A DNA stretch of 64,000 nucleotides from Paracoccus methylovorus (GTDB lineage Bacteria > Pseudomonadota > Alphaproteobacteria > Rhodobacterales > Rhodobacteraceae). The notes under the pieces are model-generated. The model did no database searches and had not been told where the DNA came from. It worked only from the letters and a program-made list of their open reading frames with translations. Where the stretch lies: contig NZ_CP070368.1 of NCBI RefSeq assembly GCF_016919705.1, positions 2,107,952 to 2,171,951 on the forward strand, read 5' to 3'. Below are positions 55,509 through 64,000 of the stretch, one piece after another. Each line of letters starts with the position of its first letter. Position 1 is the stretch's first letter. The position numbers and the translations under genes are program-made.

Positions 55509-55534
55509 GGAACCTGATCGGATAGGTAACGGTT
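55509..55534 (+). promoter_or_regulatory. EcfG-type promoter of nepR-ecfG
   Basis: GGAAC (55509-55513), 17 bases, then GGTT (55531-55534) agrees with the GGAAC-N16/17-GTT consensus of the alphaproteobacterial stress sigma factor. It is 40 bases upstream of nepR, which implies autoregulation. Confidence 0.75.
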
Positions 55535-55573
55535 AGGCAAGGTGCGCACAAGATTACCGGGAATAACTAAAAA

Positions 55574-55720
55574 ATGAATACCAGGCGTGAGGAATACAGG
55601 CGAGCAGCCCTGGAAAAGCAGATCGATGAGAATCTGCGCCGTGTCTACGAACAGGATGCAACGCAGCAGATTCCGGACAGGTTCCTGCAATTGCTCGACA
55701 AATTGCGCGAGCAGGAGTGA
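55574..55720 (+). CDS. nepR: anti-sigma factor NepR
   Basis: 48 residues, short even for NepR. The core IDENLRRVYEQDATQQIPDR, then FLQLLDKL, matches the two conserved helices that hold EcfG or PhyR. It lies between the divergent phyR and the ecfG gene, five bases ahead of ecfG. It binds and silences EcfG until PhyR-P takes it away. The gene is shorter than usual calling limits and easily missed. Confidence 0.93.
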   Translation: MNTRREEYRRAALEKQIDENLRRVYEQDATQQIPDRFLQLLDKLREQE

Positions 55721-55725
55721 ACTGG

Positions 55726-56319
55726 ATGAACGATGGAAAACCGGCGCGGACGACCCGTCCCGAAGGCCCAGGCGACCCTCGGGATGAGTTGGTCGACCAT
55801 CTGCCGGCGCTGCGCGCATTTGCGCTGTCGCTGACGCGCGAGGGTGCTTCGGCCGACGATCTGGTGCAGGACACCATCGTCAAGGCTTGGACCCACATCG
55901 ACAAGTTCCAGCCCGGCACCAATCTGCGTGCGTGGTTGTTCACCATCCTGCGCAACACCTTTTATTCCGCCCGCCGCAAGACAAAGCGCGAGGTCAGCGA
56001 CACCGACGGCATCCATGCTGCGCGGCAGGCCACTCGCCCCGAACATGACGGGCGCCTTGCGCTGAATGATTTCCGTGCCGCTTTCGAGCAACTGCCCGAC
56101 GAACAGCGCGAGGCCCTGATCCTGGTGGGCGCCTCGGGTTTTTCCTATGAGGAAGCGGCCGGAATGACCGGCGTGGCCGTCGGCACGGTGAAGTCGCGCG
56201 CCAATCGCGGTCGGCGCCGGCTGGCCGAGTTGCTGCATCTGGAAGATGGCGAGGAGCTTGCGATGACCGACAGCGCTACATTGGCGGTGATGGCGCAGAA
56301 CACTCCGATTCTGCGCTGA
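55726..56319 (+). CDS. ecfG: general stress response sigma factor EcfG
   Basis: 197 residues from ATG 55726; a GTG at 55717 is in frame. Sigma region 2 is seen in HLPALRAFALSLTREGASADDLVQDTIVKAWTHID with NLRAWLFTILRNTFYS. Region 4 is seen in AFEQLPDEQREALILVGASGFSYEEAAGMTGVAVGTVKSRANRGRRRL. It is an ECF15-type sigma factor. Directly downstream of nepR, it completes the PhyR-NepR-EcfG switch. Confidence 0.95.
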   Translation: MNDGKPARTTRPEGPGDPRDELVDHLPALRAFALSLTREGASADDLVQDTIVKAWTHIDKFQPGTNLRAWLFTILRNTFYSARRKTKREVSDTDGIHAARQATRPEHDGRLALNDFRAAFEQLPDEQREALILVGASGFSYEEAAGMTGVAVGTVKSRANRGRRRLAELLHLEDGEELAMTDSATLAVMAQNTPILR

Positions 56320-56322
56320 GAT

Positions 56323-58110
56323 GTGGACGTGCTGCGAAGACTTCTGGACAAGCTGGAATTCACCAAGGGCCTCGGCTTTCGGCTGGGCGGGCTTTTGTCG
56401 GTGGCAATTCTGCCCATCGGGCTGATTTCGGTCATCCAGACGCTGCACCTGTCGCGCGAATACGAGCGATCCTCGGAAATAGCCCTTTTGGGTCGGACCG
56501 CCACCGCTGCTGCGGGGGAACGCGCGCTTTTGCAAAGCGCGCTGGGAACCGCCGACGCGCTGGGGCCGGCGGTGCTGGAGACGATGGACCGTCCGCAAGC
56601 CTGCTCGGACATTATGCGAGGCTTGGTCCAGCGCACCGTGAACTTCGTCTATGCCGGATTTACCCGGCTTGACGGGGTGACTGAATGTTCGTCGGTGCGC
56701 GGCGTGCATGACCTGTCGGGCGAAACCTCGTTCCAGCAGTTCAGCGAAAGCCCAGGAACCTTGGTCACCACCAGTTACGATGGACCGGTCACCGGCAAGC
56801 CGGTGGTGGTGGTGATCCAGCCGCTGTATCGCGGGGTCGAGCTTTTGGGCTTTATCGCCGTGTCGATGTCGCATGACCTGTTGCGTTCGACCCATGTGTC
56901 GGGGCTGGGGACCGATGATGCGCGTATCCTGACCTTCAACAATCAGGGCGAGGTCATTTCTTCGGATCGTGAAGGCAACGGCGACATCGCGCAGGTGCTG
57001 CCGCGCGGCAAATCGCTGCCCTCGCTTTTGTCGCGCAGCGAGACCACATTCCGCGACATCTCCAACTCGGGCGAACGGCGGGTGTTCAGCGTCGTGCCGG
57101 TCGTGCCGGGGCTGGTCTATGCGCTGGGGTCGTGGAACCGTTCCGAATCCGGCATCACCGGCATCGATATCACCCGGCGCACAGCGTTGATCCTGCCGCT
57201 GATCCTTTGGGCTGCCTCGCTTGCGGTGGCCTATTTCGCGGTCTACCGGCTTGTGCTGCGCCATATCCGCGAATTGCGCGGCCAGATGCGCCGCTTTGCC
57301 ATCGGCGACCGCTCGGCCCCGCCGCCGGTGCTGGCCGACGCCCCCGCCGAGATCGAGGACATGAGCCAGACCTTTCACAACATGGCCCGCATCCTGATCC
57401 GCGACGAAGAGGCGATGGAGGCCGCCGTCAATGAAAAGACCGTGTTGCTGAAAGAAGTGCATCACCGGGTCAAGAACAACCTGCAATTGATCGCCTCGAT
57501 CATCAACATGCAGATCCGGGTGATCGACCATGACGACGCCAAGCGGGTGCTCCGCTCGGTTCAGGATCGGGTGGCGTCGCTGGCGACGATCTATCGCAAC
57601 CTCTATCAGGCCGAACATCTTGATTCGGTTCAGGCCGACCGGCTGATCCGCGACATCATCAACCAGATGACCAATGCCTCGGTCGGCCCCGGTGCCGGGT
57701 TGCGCATCGACACGCGGCTGGAGCCGCTGGAACTGATGCCCGATCAGGCGGTGCCGCTAAGCCTGCTGGCAACCGAGGCTTTTACCAATGCACTGAAATA
57801 TTCCGGCGTCTCGGACCCCGATGTCGAACCCTGGGTGCGGGTTTCGCTGCGGATGGACGGGCCGCGCCATGCCGTGCTGGAGGTCGAGAACTCGATCGGC
57901 GGCAGCAGTTTGGCCGAGGGCACGGGTCTGGGCAGCCAGCTTATCGAGGCGTTTGCCACCCAGTTGGAAGGTGAGGCCGAGTTGGAAACCGGCGACGGAC
58001 GTTTCCTTTTGCGCCTGCGTTTCCGGGTCGAGAATCTGCACAAGCGCGACGGGGCCGAGATGCCGCAGGTGGTGCTGACCTCGGCCGCTCGCCCGGGCTC
58101 GCGCCACTAG
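56323..58110 (+). CDS. membrane HWE/HisKA_2 sensor kinase, probable PhyR kinase
   Basis: 595 residues from GTG 56323, four bases after ecfG. Membrane helices at about 21-41 and 288-311 enclose a periplasmic sensor domain of about 245 residues with a cysteine pair (QACSD, TECSS). A HAMP-like segment follows. The HisKA_2 box LLKEVHHRVKNNLQLIASIINMQ (His380/381) and an HATPase domain with LLATEAFTNALKYSG come after. Kinases of this family next to ecfG phosphorylate PhyR in other alphaproteobacteria. The signal is unknown. Confidence 0.87.
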   Translation: MDVLRRLLDKLEFTKGLGFRLGGLLSVAILPIGLISVIQTLHLSREYERSSEIALLGRTATAAAGERALLQSALGTADALGPAVLETMDRPQACSDIMRGLVQRTVNFVYAGFTRLDGVTECSSVRGVHDLSGETSFQQFSESPGTLVTTSYDGPVTGKPVVVVIQPLYRGVELLGFIAVSMSHDLLRSTHVSGLGTDDARILTFNNQGEVISSDREGNGDIAQVLPRGKSLPSLLSRSETTFRDISNSGERRVFSVVPVVPGLVYALGSWNRSESGITGIDITRRTALILPLILWAASLAVAYFAVYRLVLRHIRELRGQMRRFAIGDRSAPPPVLADAPAEIEDMSQTFHNMARILIRDEEAMEAAVNEKTVLLKEVHHRVKNNLQLIASIINMQIRVIDHDDAKRVLRSVQDRVASLATIYRNLYQAEHLDSVQADRLIRDIINQMTNASVGPGAGLRIDTRLEPLELMPDQAVPLSLLATEAFTNALKYSGVSDPDVEPWVRVSLRMDGPRHAVLEVENSIGGSSLAEGTGLGSQLIEAFATQLEGEAELETGDGRFLLRLRFRVENLHKRDGAEMPQVVLTSAARPGSRH

Positions 58111-58119
58111 CCGGGCATC

Positions 58120-58512
58120 CTATTCCTCGAACCGGCCGGTGTCGTCGCGATCCCGCTCGTATCGTCTTGCAAGGGGGAACGGCGGCAGCCAGGACTCGCG
58201 GCGGATGGTCCACAGCTCATAGGTCGGCACCAGTTGATCCGGGGCATCCAGCGCGCCCAGGCTGATTTCGATTTCGTCTGCGTTTCGCGCGAAAACGGAT
58301 GATCCGCAGCGTGGACAGAAAAACCGGCCCGCATAGTCGCGGGTTTCGCCCTTTATCGTCACGGCATCCTGCGGGAACACCGCGCAGGCAAGGAAAAGCG
58401 CGCCATGATGTTTGCGGCAGTCCAGACAGTGACACAGGCCCACCCGGTAAGGGTGTCCCGAAGCCACGATCCGCACGTCACCGCATAGACAACCCCCTGT
58501 AAACCTGTCCAT
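58120..58512 (-). CDS. Gfa-family (glutathione-dependent formaldehyde-activating-like) zinc protein
   Basis: 130 residues. FTGGCLCGDVRIVA, GLCHCLDCRKHHGALF and FFCPRCGSSVFAR give the zinc-binding cysteines of the GFA/CENP-V fold. It is shorter than the true Gfa at 27731 and clearly a different branch. The substrate is unknown. It converges with the kinase gene; nine bases separate the stops. Confidence 0.88.
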   Translation of the reverse strand: MDRFTGGCLCGDVRIVASGHPYRVGLCHCLDCRKHHGALFLACAVFPQDAVTIKGETRDYAGRFFCPRCGSSVFARNADEIEISLGALDAPDQLVPTYELWTIRRESWLPPFPLARRYERDRDDTGRFEE

Positions 58513-58554
58513 CTCACGCCTCCTTTCCGAACCGGGGCGAGCGGCATCTGCGAT

Positions 58555-59460
58555 CTATCTTGATGCCCTGTCCTTCAGTGTCGCCTGCCGAAGCTTTCTG
58601 GCGGCGATAAAGCGGCGACGGCGGGACAGTTCCACGTTGATCAGCGCCCCCAGCAGGACGGTGAAGCCACCAAGGTAGAACCACATGAGCAGCGCGACTA
58701 CCGCACCGATCGAACCATAGATGCGGTTATAGCTGTTGAAACTGGCTAGATAGGCCGAAAACCCGTAAGAGGCAGCCGCCCAGGCCAGTGCAGCGAATAC
58801 CGAGCCCCAGGTGAATATCGCAGTGCGCGGCGTTTTCACATTCGGCCCATAGCGATAAAGGATGCCGATCACCACCAGCACGATGGAAAAGATCGCCATC
58901 CACGGCAGCGCGCCGATCAGCCAGTTGCGCAGCGGCACGTCGGGCAGGAAGTTGAAGGCGATGGGCACCACGATGATCGTGGCCAGCCCCAGCGCAATCA
59001 CCGCGACGATGACGAGCGTCAGCACATAGGCCAGCAGAAAGCCCATGACGGTAGAATGCGAGCGCACGCCATAAGCCGCGTTCAGTCCCCGGATCAGCCC
59101 ATCCACACCGGCCCGTGCGGCGACGGTGGCGATGATAAAGGAAATGACCGTGGTCCAGCCAAGCTGCGTGCGTCCGGCCACCACCAGATCGCTGATCTGG
59201 CCATAGATGATATCGGCTGCGCTTTGCGGGATGAAGCCGTCCGTGGCATGGACATATTGCGCGATCACCTGCGGATCGTACCACAACCCCCAAAGCGCAA
59301 ACAGCGCCGCAAGCCCGGGAAACACCGCGAACATGGCGTAGAATGCCACCCCCGCGGCGATCAGGCTCATGTGGATCTTGTCCATCCGTTCGAAGATCGC
59401 CAGGATGAACTGCCACCAATCCCTGATCAAGGTTTCGTCCCCTTCCGCTTCGGTCGCCAC
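58555..59460 (-). CDS. YihY/BrkB family inner membrane protein
   Basis: 301 residues from GTG 59460. Six membrane helices, with the family markers MSLIAAGVAFYAMFAVFPGLAALFALWG, GLIRGLNAAYGV, YRYGPNVKTPRTAIFTWGSVFAALAWAAASYGFSAYL and NSYNRIYGSIGAVVALLMWFYLGGFTVLLGALINVEL. It was long misnamed ribonuclease BN. Its true function is not established. It stands alone. Confidence 0.88.
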   Translation of the reverse strand: MATEAEGDETLIRDWWQFILAIFERMDKIHMSLIAAGVAFYAMFAVFPGLAALFALWGLWYDPQVIAQYVHATDGFIPQSAADIIYGQISDLVVAGRTQLGWTTVISFIIATVAARAGVDGLIRGLNAAYGVRSHSTVMGFLLAYVLTLVIVAVIALGLATIIVVPIAFNFLPDVPLRNWLIGALPWMAIFSIVLVVIGILYRYGPNVKTPRTAIFTWGSVFAALAWAAASYGFSAYLASFNSYNRIYGSIGAVVALLMWFYLGGFTVLLGALINVELSRRRRFIAARKLRQATLKDRASR

Positions 59461-59506
59461 CCCTGCAAGGGAAACTCCTTTCCCCGGCCGAAGGGTTCCG
59501 GCATTT

Positions 59507-60223
59507 CTATTGCTTCACGTTTCCATAGCGCAGCCAGACCGCTTTTTCGCCCAGTTTCGCGACGAAGGCAGCATGGGCCTGGGCTTCGGCTTCGGTGATG
59601 CGGGGGGCAAGCGGGCGGGGTCTTTGGCCTCGGGGTGCGGCGCCCTGCGCCTGCGACCCCGTGCCGGAACCGCCACGCAGGGGGCCGCTGTCCAGCACCA
59701 GTCCCGGCTGGCGGCCGCCGCGCAGCGCCAGATACACCTCGGCCAGCAATTCGCTGTCCAGAAGCGCGCCGTGCAATGTGCGGTTCGAGTTGTCGATGCG
59801 AAAGCGTCGGCACAGCGCATCCAGCGAGTTCTGCGCGCCGGGAAACTGGCCGCGCGCCAGTTCCAGCGTATCGACCGCGCGGCTCATGGGCATCACCGGA
59901 TGGCCGCAAAGCCGCAGTTCCGCGTTCAGGAATTTCATGTCGAAGCTGGCATTGTGGATCACCAGCCGGGTGTCGGAGCCGATGAAGGTCGTGAAATCTG
60001 CCGCGATCTCGGCGAATTTGGGCTTGTCGCGCAGAAAGTCGTCGCCCAGCCCATGCACCTCAAAGGCCTCTTGCGGCATCGGGCGCTCGGGGTTGATATA
60101 GACGTGAAAGGTGCGCCCGGTGGGCAGGTGGTTCATCAGTTCGACCGCGCCGATTTCGACGATGCGGTCGCCGGTGTCGGGGTCGAAGCCCGTGGTCTCG
60201 GTGTCCAGAACGATCTCACGCAT
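59507..60223 (-). CDS. dnaQ: DNA polymerase III epsilon subunit (3'-5' exonuclease)
   Basis: 238 residues from ATG 60223. ExoI motif [11 protein letters not shown], Exo[15 protein letters not shown] and Exo[18 protein letters not shown] are intact, so it should proofread. A Pro/Gly-rich linker (about 180-205) leads to a C-terminal segment that would hold the alpha subunit. It overlaps coaE by eight bases. Confidence 0.96.
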   Translation of the reverse strand: MREIVLDTETTGFDPDTGDRIVEIGAVELMNHLPTGRTFHVYINPERPMPQEAFEVHGLGDDFLRDKPKFAEIAADFTTFIGSDTRLVIHNASFDMKFLNAELRLCGHPVMPMSRAVDTLELARGQFPGAQNSLDALCRRFRIDNSNRTLHGALLDSELLAEVYLALRGGRQPGLVLDSGPLRGGSGTGSQAQGAAPRGQRPRPLAPRITEAEAQAHAAFVAKLGEKAVWLRYGNVKQ

Positions 60224-60812
60224 GGGGTGGTTCTGCCACGATCTTGGCGCAGATGTCCATGATCGCCGCCCGCGCGCCCTCCAGCGTATCCGAGGGGATG
60301 ACCCAGTCAGCCCGCTTGCGCTTTTCGGCATCCGACATCTGCCGCGACAGGATCATGCGGAAACTGTCCTCGGTCATGCCGGGGCGCGCCAGCACCCGTG
60401 CCCGCTGCACCTCTGGCGGGGCGGAAACCACCGCGACACCGTCCATCTGCGTCTCGGACCCGCCCTCGAACAGCAAGGGGATGTCCAGCACCACGATGGG
60501 CGCGTCGGCATGCCCGGCAATGAAGGCGGCGCGATCCCGGGCCACCAGCGGATGCACGATGGCTTCGAGCCGCTGAAAACCGGCCGGGTCAGCGGCAAGG
60601 TGCGCCCGTAGCGCGGCGCGGTCGATACCGCCGTCCTTCAACACCCCCGGAAAGGCGGCTGCCACTGGCCCGACGGCCGCCCCGCCTGCCGCGTAAAGCC
60701 GGTGAACGGCCGCGTCCGCGTCCCAGACTGGATGGCCCAGGTCCCGAAACATCTGCGCGGCAGTGGATTTACCCATACCGATGCCGCCGGTCAGGCCCAG
60801 AAGATAGCTCAT
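60216..60812 (-). CDS. coaE: dephospho-CoA kinase
   Basis: 198 residues. P-loop [30 protein letters not shown] and [11 protein letters not shown] with [24 protein letters not shown] are diagnostic of the last enzyme of CoA synthesis. It overlaps aroE and dnaQ, forming the compact aroE-coaE-dnaQ group seen in Rhodobacteraceae. Confidence 0.96.
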   Translation of the reverse strand: MSYLLGLTGGIGMGKSTAAQMFRDLGHPVWDADAAVHRLYAAGGAAVGPVAAAFPGVLKDGGIDRAALRAHLAADPAGFQRLEAIVHPLVARDRAAFIAGHADAPIVVLDIPLLFEGGSETQMDGVAVVSAPPEVQRARVLARPGMTEDSFRMILSRQMSDAEKRKRADWVIPSDTLEGARAAIMDICAKIVAEPPHA

Positions 60813-61657
60813 GCAAGCACAGCCCGGCGCAGGTCGTCATCGACCTCGGGGCGGCGGTCGAACCAGCGCTCGAAGCCCGGCGCACCCTGATGCAGCAGCA
60901 TGCCGAGCCCGTCCACGATTTCGCAGCCGCGCTGTTGCGCCTCGGCAAGGAAAGGGGTCATCAGCGGCGTATAGACCAGATCGGTCACCAGCGTGCCCGG
61001 TGCCAGCGCATCCAGCGGCACCCGCAGCGGCGGCTTGCCATCCATTCCCATCGAGGTCGCGTTCACCACGGTCATCGCCCCCTCCAGCATGTTGCCGGCT
61101 TGCGCCCAGTCATAGACCACGACCTTGGCGCCGAACTCTGCCCGGATCTGCTCGGCCCGCAGGCGGGTGCGGTTGGCGATGCGCAGCTCGGGCACCCCGC
61201 TTTCCAGCAGCGAGGCGACCACGGCCCGGGCCGCGCCGCCCGCCCCGATCACCGCCGCCGGACCCAGATCGGGGATCCAGTCCGGCGCGTGCTGGCGGAT
61301 ATTGGCGATAAAGCCGTAACCATCGGTGTTGTCGGCGTGGATCTTGCCGTCAGCGCGGAAGATCAGCGTATTCGCCGCGCCGATCAGTGCCGCGCGATCC
61401 GTGACCACATCGGCCAGCGCCAGCACGCTTTCCTTGTGCGGAATGGTGACATTTGCGCCGACAAAACCCATGCGCGGCATGGCGCGCAGCACTTCGGCCA
61501 GATGTTCTGGCATCACTGGCAGCGGCACATAATGCCCGGCGATGCCATAGCGCCGCAGCCAATGCCCATGCAGCAGGGGAGAGCGAGAATGTGCGACGGG
61601 CCAGCCGATGACCCCCGCAAGAGGGGCATGTTTGGGGGCGGGCAGAGTGTCGACCAT
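60809..61657 (-). CDS. aroE: shikimate dehydrogenase
   Basis: 282 residues. [31 protein letters not shown] with the catalytic Lys, [23 protein letters not shown] and [11 protein letters not shown] match AroE. It reduces 3-dehydroshikimate with NADPH. It overlaps coaE by four bases. Confidence 0.97.
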   Translation of the reverse strand: MVDTLPAPKHAPLAGVIGWPVAHSRSPLLHGHWLRRYGIAGHYVPLPVMPEHLAEVLRAMPRMGFVGANVTIPHKESVLALADVVTDRAALIGAANTLIFRADGKIHADNTDGYGFIANIRQHAPDWIPDLGPAAVIGAGGAARAVVASLLESGVPELRIANRTRLRAEQIRAEFGAKVVVYDWAQAGNMLEGAMTVVNATSMGMDGKPPLRVPLDALAPGTLVTDLVYTPLMTPFLAEAQQRGCEIVDGLGMLLHQGAPGFERWFDRRPEVDDDLRRAVLA

Positions 61658-61771
61658 GGCGGACCTGAGGTGCTTTCTGAAGGGACGGAGCCCCGGTTAT
61701 CGGGATGTATCGAATATCGAAACACAACTGCAATCCGGCCGCGCCGCGGTCAACCCGTATCCCCCGCCCCG

Positions 61772-61791
61772 ATTCTTGCCATGGCAAGAAT
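61772..61791. promoter_or_regulatory. perfect 20-base palindrome between aroE and the Rrf2 gene
   Basis: ATTCTTGCCATGGCAAGAAT is an exact inverted repeat without a spacer. It is 115 bases upstream of the aroE start and 21 bases past the Rrf2 stop, in a 154-base gap. The form suggests an operator for a dimeric repressor controlling aroE-coaE-dnaQ. No T run follows, so it is not an ordinary terminator. Confidence 0.55.
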
Positions 61792-61811
61792 GCAACCCTG
61801 GGGTCCGGTGC

Positions 61812-62258
61812 TTAGACCACGTTCATTTCCGGCAGGCCGCCTTCGGCCACCAGATCCTCCAGCGTGAGTGATTCGATCAGCAGCAGATAGGACCAGAAGA
61901 CCTGGCCGAACATGCGGCGCAACCGGCACGTCGCCTCGTCCTCGCAATCGTCGCAGCGCTGATAGGACCGGCGCGACAGGCAAGGCAGCGGCGCGATGGG
62001 GCCGTCCACCTGGCGCAGAAGTTCGCCGATAGAAATCTCTTTGGGCCGCTTGATCAGCACATAGCCGCCTGCCCGCCCGCGGCGCGAGCCGACATAGCCG
62101 GCGTTGCGCAATTCCAGCATGATATGTTCCAGAAAACGCTTGGGCGCACCGGAACGCTGCGCGATCTCTTCGATCGTCAGGGCGTTGCCGCCGGCGGCCA
62201 CTTCGTCTGCCAGGGCCATCAGTGCCTTGATGGCATATTTCGTTTTCTGCGAGATCAT
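61812..62258 (-). CDS. Rrf2 family iron-sulfur-type transcriptional regulator
   Basis: 148 residues. The winged helix is at the N-terminus (KTKYAIKALMALADEVAAG, TIEEIAQRSGAPKRFLEHIMLELRNAGYVGSRRGRAGGYVL). Three cysteines lie in QRCDDCEDEATCRLR at about 105-118, a spacing found in Rrf2 regulators that hold an Fe-S cluster; another lies at PCLSRR. The target and signal are unknown. It is divergent from sqdB. Confidence 0.9.
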   Translation of the reverse strand: MISQKTKYAIKALMALADEVAAGGNALTIEEIAQRSGAPKRFLEHIMLELRNAGYVGSRRGRAGGYVLIKRPKEISIGELLRQVDGPIAPLPCLSRRSYQRCDDCEDEATCRLRRMFGQVFWSYLLLIESLTLEDLVAEGGLPEMNVV

Positions 62259-62408
62259 AGAGAATCCTTAGTGTTCACCGTCCCGTCATGCAACGCTTTC
62301 GGCAAGAATTTGCGAGCCTGAGGGATTTCGACAAGGAACCATCTTCAGCGCGTTATCGTTCTGACACATTGTTCGCGCATTCCTGCCGCGCAGCAGAAGG
62401 AGTATTTC

Positions 62409-63626
62409 ATGCGCATCGCAGTCCTTGGCGGAGACGGATTTGTCGGCTGGCCGACCGCCTTGCACCTGTCCGAGCTGGGCCACGAAATCCATATTCTGGA
62501 CAATTTGTCGCGGCGCTGGATTGATACCGAGCTGGGCGTGCAATCTCTGACGCCGATGGATTCGATTCAGGAACGTTGCCGCATCTGGCATCTGCAAACC
62601 GGGCGCAGGATACATTTTCATCTTCTCGATCTGGCCACCGAATATGAACGGCTGAAAGCATGGCTGGCCGAGCAACGGCCCGATGCGGTGATCCATTTCG
62701 CCGAACAGCGCGCCGCGCCCTATTCGATGAAAACCGACCGGCACAAGGTCTATACGGTCAACAACAATATCAACGCCACGCATAACCTGCTGGCGGCTTT
62801 GGTGGAAACCGGCATCGACGCGCATCTGGTGCATCTGGGCACCATGGGGGTTTACGGCTATTCCACCATCGGTGCGCCGATCCCCGAAGGCTACCTGGAC
62901 GTTTCCGTCGAAACGCAGGCCGGTTCCCGGGCGCAGCAGATACTTTATCCGACGCGCCCCGGCTCGGTCTATCACATGACCAAAAGCCTCGATCAGATCC
63001 TGTTTCAGTTCTATGCCCAGAACGACGGCTTGCGGATCACTGATCTGCATCAGGGTATCGTCTGGGGCACCCATACCGACCAGACCCGCCGGCATGAGCA
63101 GTTGATCAACCGGTTCGACTATGACGGCGATTACGGCACGGTGCTGAACCGTTTCCTGATACAGGCCGCGATCGGCTATCCGCTGACCGTGCATGGCACC
63201 GGCGGCCAGACCCGTGCCTTTATCCATATTCAGGACTCGGTGCGCTGCATCGAACTGGCGCTTCGGGATGCCCCGCAATCGGGCGAGCGGGTGCGTATCT
63301 TCAACCAGATGACCGAGACGCATCGCGTCCGTGATCTGGCCGATCTCGTCGCCCGCATGACCGGGGCCGAGGTCGCCTATCTTCCGAACCCCCGCAAGGA
63401 AGCCGATGAAAATGAACTGGTGGTCAAGAACGACCAGTTTCTTGCGCTGGGCCTGCAACCGATCACCCTGGCCGAGGGGCTGCTTTCCGAAGTGGTCGAG
63501 GTGGCCAGAAAATACGCCCACCGCATCGACCGCGCCCGCGTGCCGGCTGTCTCGGCCTGGACCCGGGATATCGGCAAGCGGGTCGAACACGACCCCGAAC
63601 GCAAGAGGCTGCGGTCGGTTTCTTGA
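62409..63626 (+). CDS. sqdB: UDP-sulfoquinovose synthase SqdB
   Basis: 405 residues, an extended short-chain dehydrogenase. The NAD loop is VLGGDGFVGWPTALHLSELGH; the substrate Thr is in VHLGTMGVYGY; the catalytic Tyr and Lys are in SVYHMTKSLDQ; GTGGQTRAFIHIQDSV and NQMTETHRVRDLADLV are typical of SQD1/SqdB. It makes UDP-sulfoquinovose from UDP-glucose and sulfite for sulfolipid. GAAGGAG precedes ATG 62409. Confidence 0.95.
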   Translation: MRIAVLGGDGFVGWPTALHLSELGHEIHILDNLSRRWIDTELGVQSLTPMDSIQERCRIWHLQTGRRIHFHLLDLATEYERLKAWLAEQRPDAVIHFAEQRAAPYSMKTDRHKVYTVNNNINATHNLLAALVETGIDAHLVHLGTMGVYGYSTIGAPIPEGYLDVSVETQAGSRAQQILYPTRPGSVYHMTKSLDQILFQFYAQNDGLRITDLHQGIVWGTHTDQTRRHEQLINRFDYDGDYGTVLNRFLIQAAIGYPLTVHGTGGQTRAFIHIQDSVRCIELALRDAPQSGERVRIFNQMTETHRVRDLADLVARMTGAEVAYLPNPRKEADENELVVKNDQFLALGLQPITLAEGLLSEVVEVARKYAHRIDRARVPAVSAWTRDIGKRVEHDPERKRLRSVS

Positions 63627-63637
63627 GTGGCCATTTC

Positions 63638-64000
63638 ATGAGCGGCATTTATCCCAAGGGCAAGGCGCGTTCCGACTGCGCCTATGTCACGCTGGCGACC
63701 AACCGCGATTATGCGACCGGGGCGGCGGCGTTGTTCCGATCCCTGCGGCGCACCGGCACAACCGCCGATCTGGTCCTGCTTTATACCGATTTGCCCCCGG
63801 AGGTGGTCGAGGGGTTGCATGAGCTGGGCGCGCGGGCGGTGCAGGTCGATTTGCTGCCGACCTCGCATGAGTTCAACCAGCTCCACGCGCGCGACCGTCT
63901 GCACGGCGCGGCCCCCTTTACCAAGGGTGAAAAGCCGCCGTTTCACACGCCGCTCGACAATTTCGCCAAGTTGCGGCTTTGGCAGTTGGATTATGCTCGG
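63638..64000 (+). CDS. sqdD: family 8 glycosyltransferase, SqdD-like (3' end outside window)
   Basis: 121 codons are open to the window edge. AYVTLATNRDYATGAAALFRSLRRTGT and LVLLYTDLPPEVVEGL are the N-terminus of GT8 (glycogenin-type) enzymes. LDNFAKLRLWQL is the usual start of the donor-binding part. In Rhodobacter, sqdD follows sqdB and belongs to the sulfolipid operon. ATG 63638 lies 11 bases past the sqdB stop. Confidence 0.85.
   Translation, partial: MSGIYPKGKARSDCAYVTLATNRDYATGAAALFRSLRRTGTTADLVLLYTDLPPEVVEGLHELGARAVQVDLLPTSHEFNQLHARDRLHGAAPFTKGEKPPFHTPLDNFAKLRLWQLDYAR

Noticed and set aside
55645..57618. 657-codon minus-strand open frame
   Set aside because: Antisense to ecfG and the sensor kinase; no conserved domain.

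Overview
The window is GC-rich, densely packed DNA from an alphaproteobacterium of the Rhodobacteraceae, most like a methylotrophic Paracoccus. The grounds are the gene set and order: a lanthanide-type methanol dehydrogenase with its own cytochrome c, glutathione-dependent formaldehyde oxidation with Gfa, the PhyR/NepR/EcfG stress system, and the parB-parA-rsmG-mnmG-mnmE-rho block. The species call rests on remembered gene order, not on a marker gene. No insertion sequence, prophage, CRISPR array or rRNA operon was seen. The window reads as chromosomal core plus metabolic islands.

Layout. 0-5.8 kb: the start of an acyl-CoA synthetase, a hybrid histidine kinase/response regulator pair, aroQ, a DUF1992 protein and a HAD hydrolase. 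5.9-13.5 kb: a TPP riboswitch followed by a tightly coupled thiamine operon (thiD-O-S-G-E-F, then thiY-tenA-thiZ-thiX for pyrimidine salvage); thiC is not here. 13.5-24.4 kb: mobA and then the xox region. The xox region holds an ABC-2 type transporter, a nine-aspartate periplasmic protein, a beta-propeller and a periplasmic binding protein. It also holds a DUF/MxaD-like pair on the plus strand and the unit xoxF-cycB-xoxJ-rhodanese-like. A 15-base element recurs 90-111 bases upstream of three minus-strand start codons here. 24.4-28.3 kb: gfa, flhA, an acidic ClpP-like protease, a GNAT and fghA. These carry formaldehyde to formate.

28.4-41 kb: housekeeping genes (hemW, ridA, rdgB, rph, hrcA-grpE), then parB, parA, rsmG, mnmG, mnmE, rho and hemJ. 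All of parB to hemJ are read leftward. Two parS sites overlap the start codons of rsmG and mnmG. The 400-base gap right of hemJ has DnaA boxes and an AT-rich stretch, and is a good candidate for the chromosome origin. 41-52.5 kb: an orphan TAXI binding protein, a GbcAB-type betaine demethylase, and a selenocysteine formate dehydrogenase (TGA at codon 200) with fdoH, fdoI, fdhE and selB. A tRNA-Sec gene begins on the very next base after the selB stop codon. selA is absent from this cluster.

52.5-64 kb: an aldo/keto reductase, a nitronate monooxygenase-like protein, and the general stress module (phyR divergent from nepR-ecfG-kinase, with a recognisable EcfG promoter). These are followed by a second Gfa-family protein, a YihY/BrkB membrane protein, dnaQ-coaE-aroE, an Rrf2 regulator, and the start of a sulfolipid operon (sqdB, sqdD).

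The metabolic theme is one-carbon oxidation. Methanol (XoxF) and betaine methyl groups (GbcAB) both give formaldehyde. Gfa/FlhA/FghA turn it into formate, and the exported molybdo-selenoenzyme FdoGHI oxidises formate to CO2. MobA, FdhE, SelB and tRNA-Sec support the last step.
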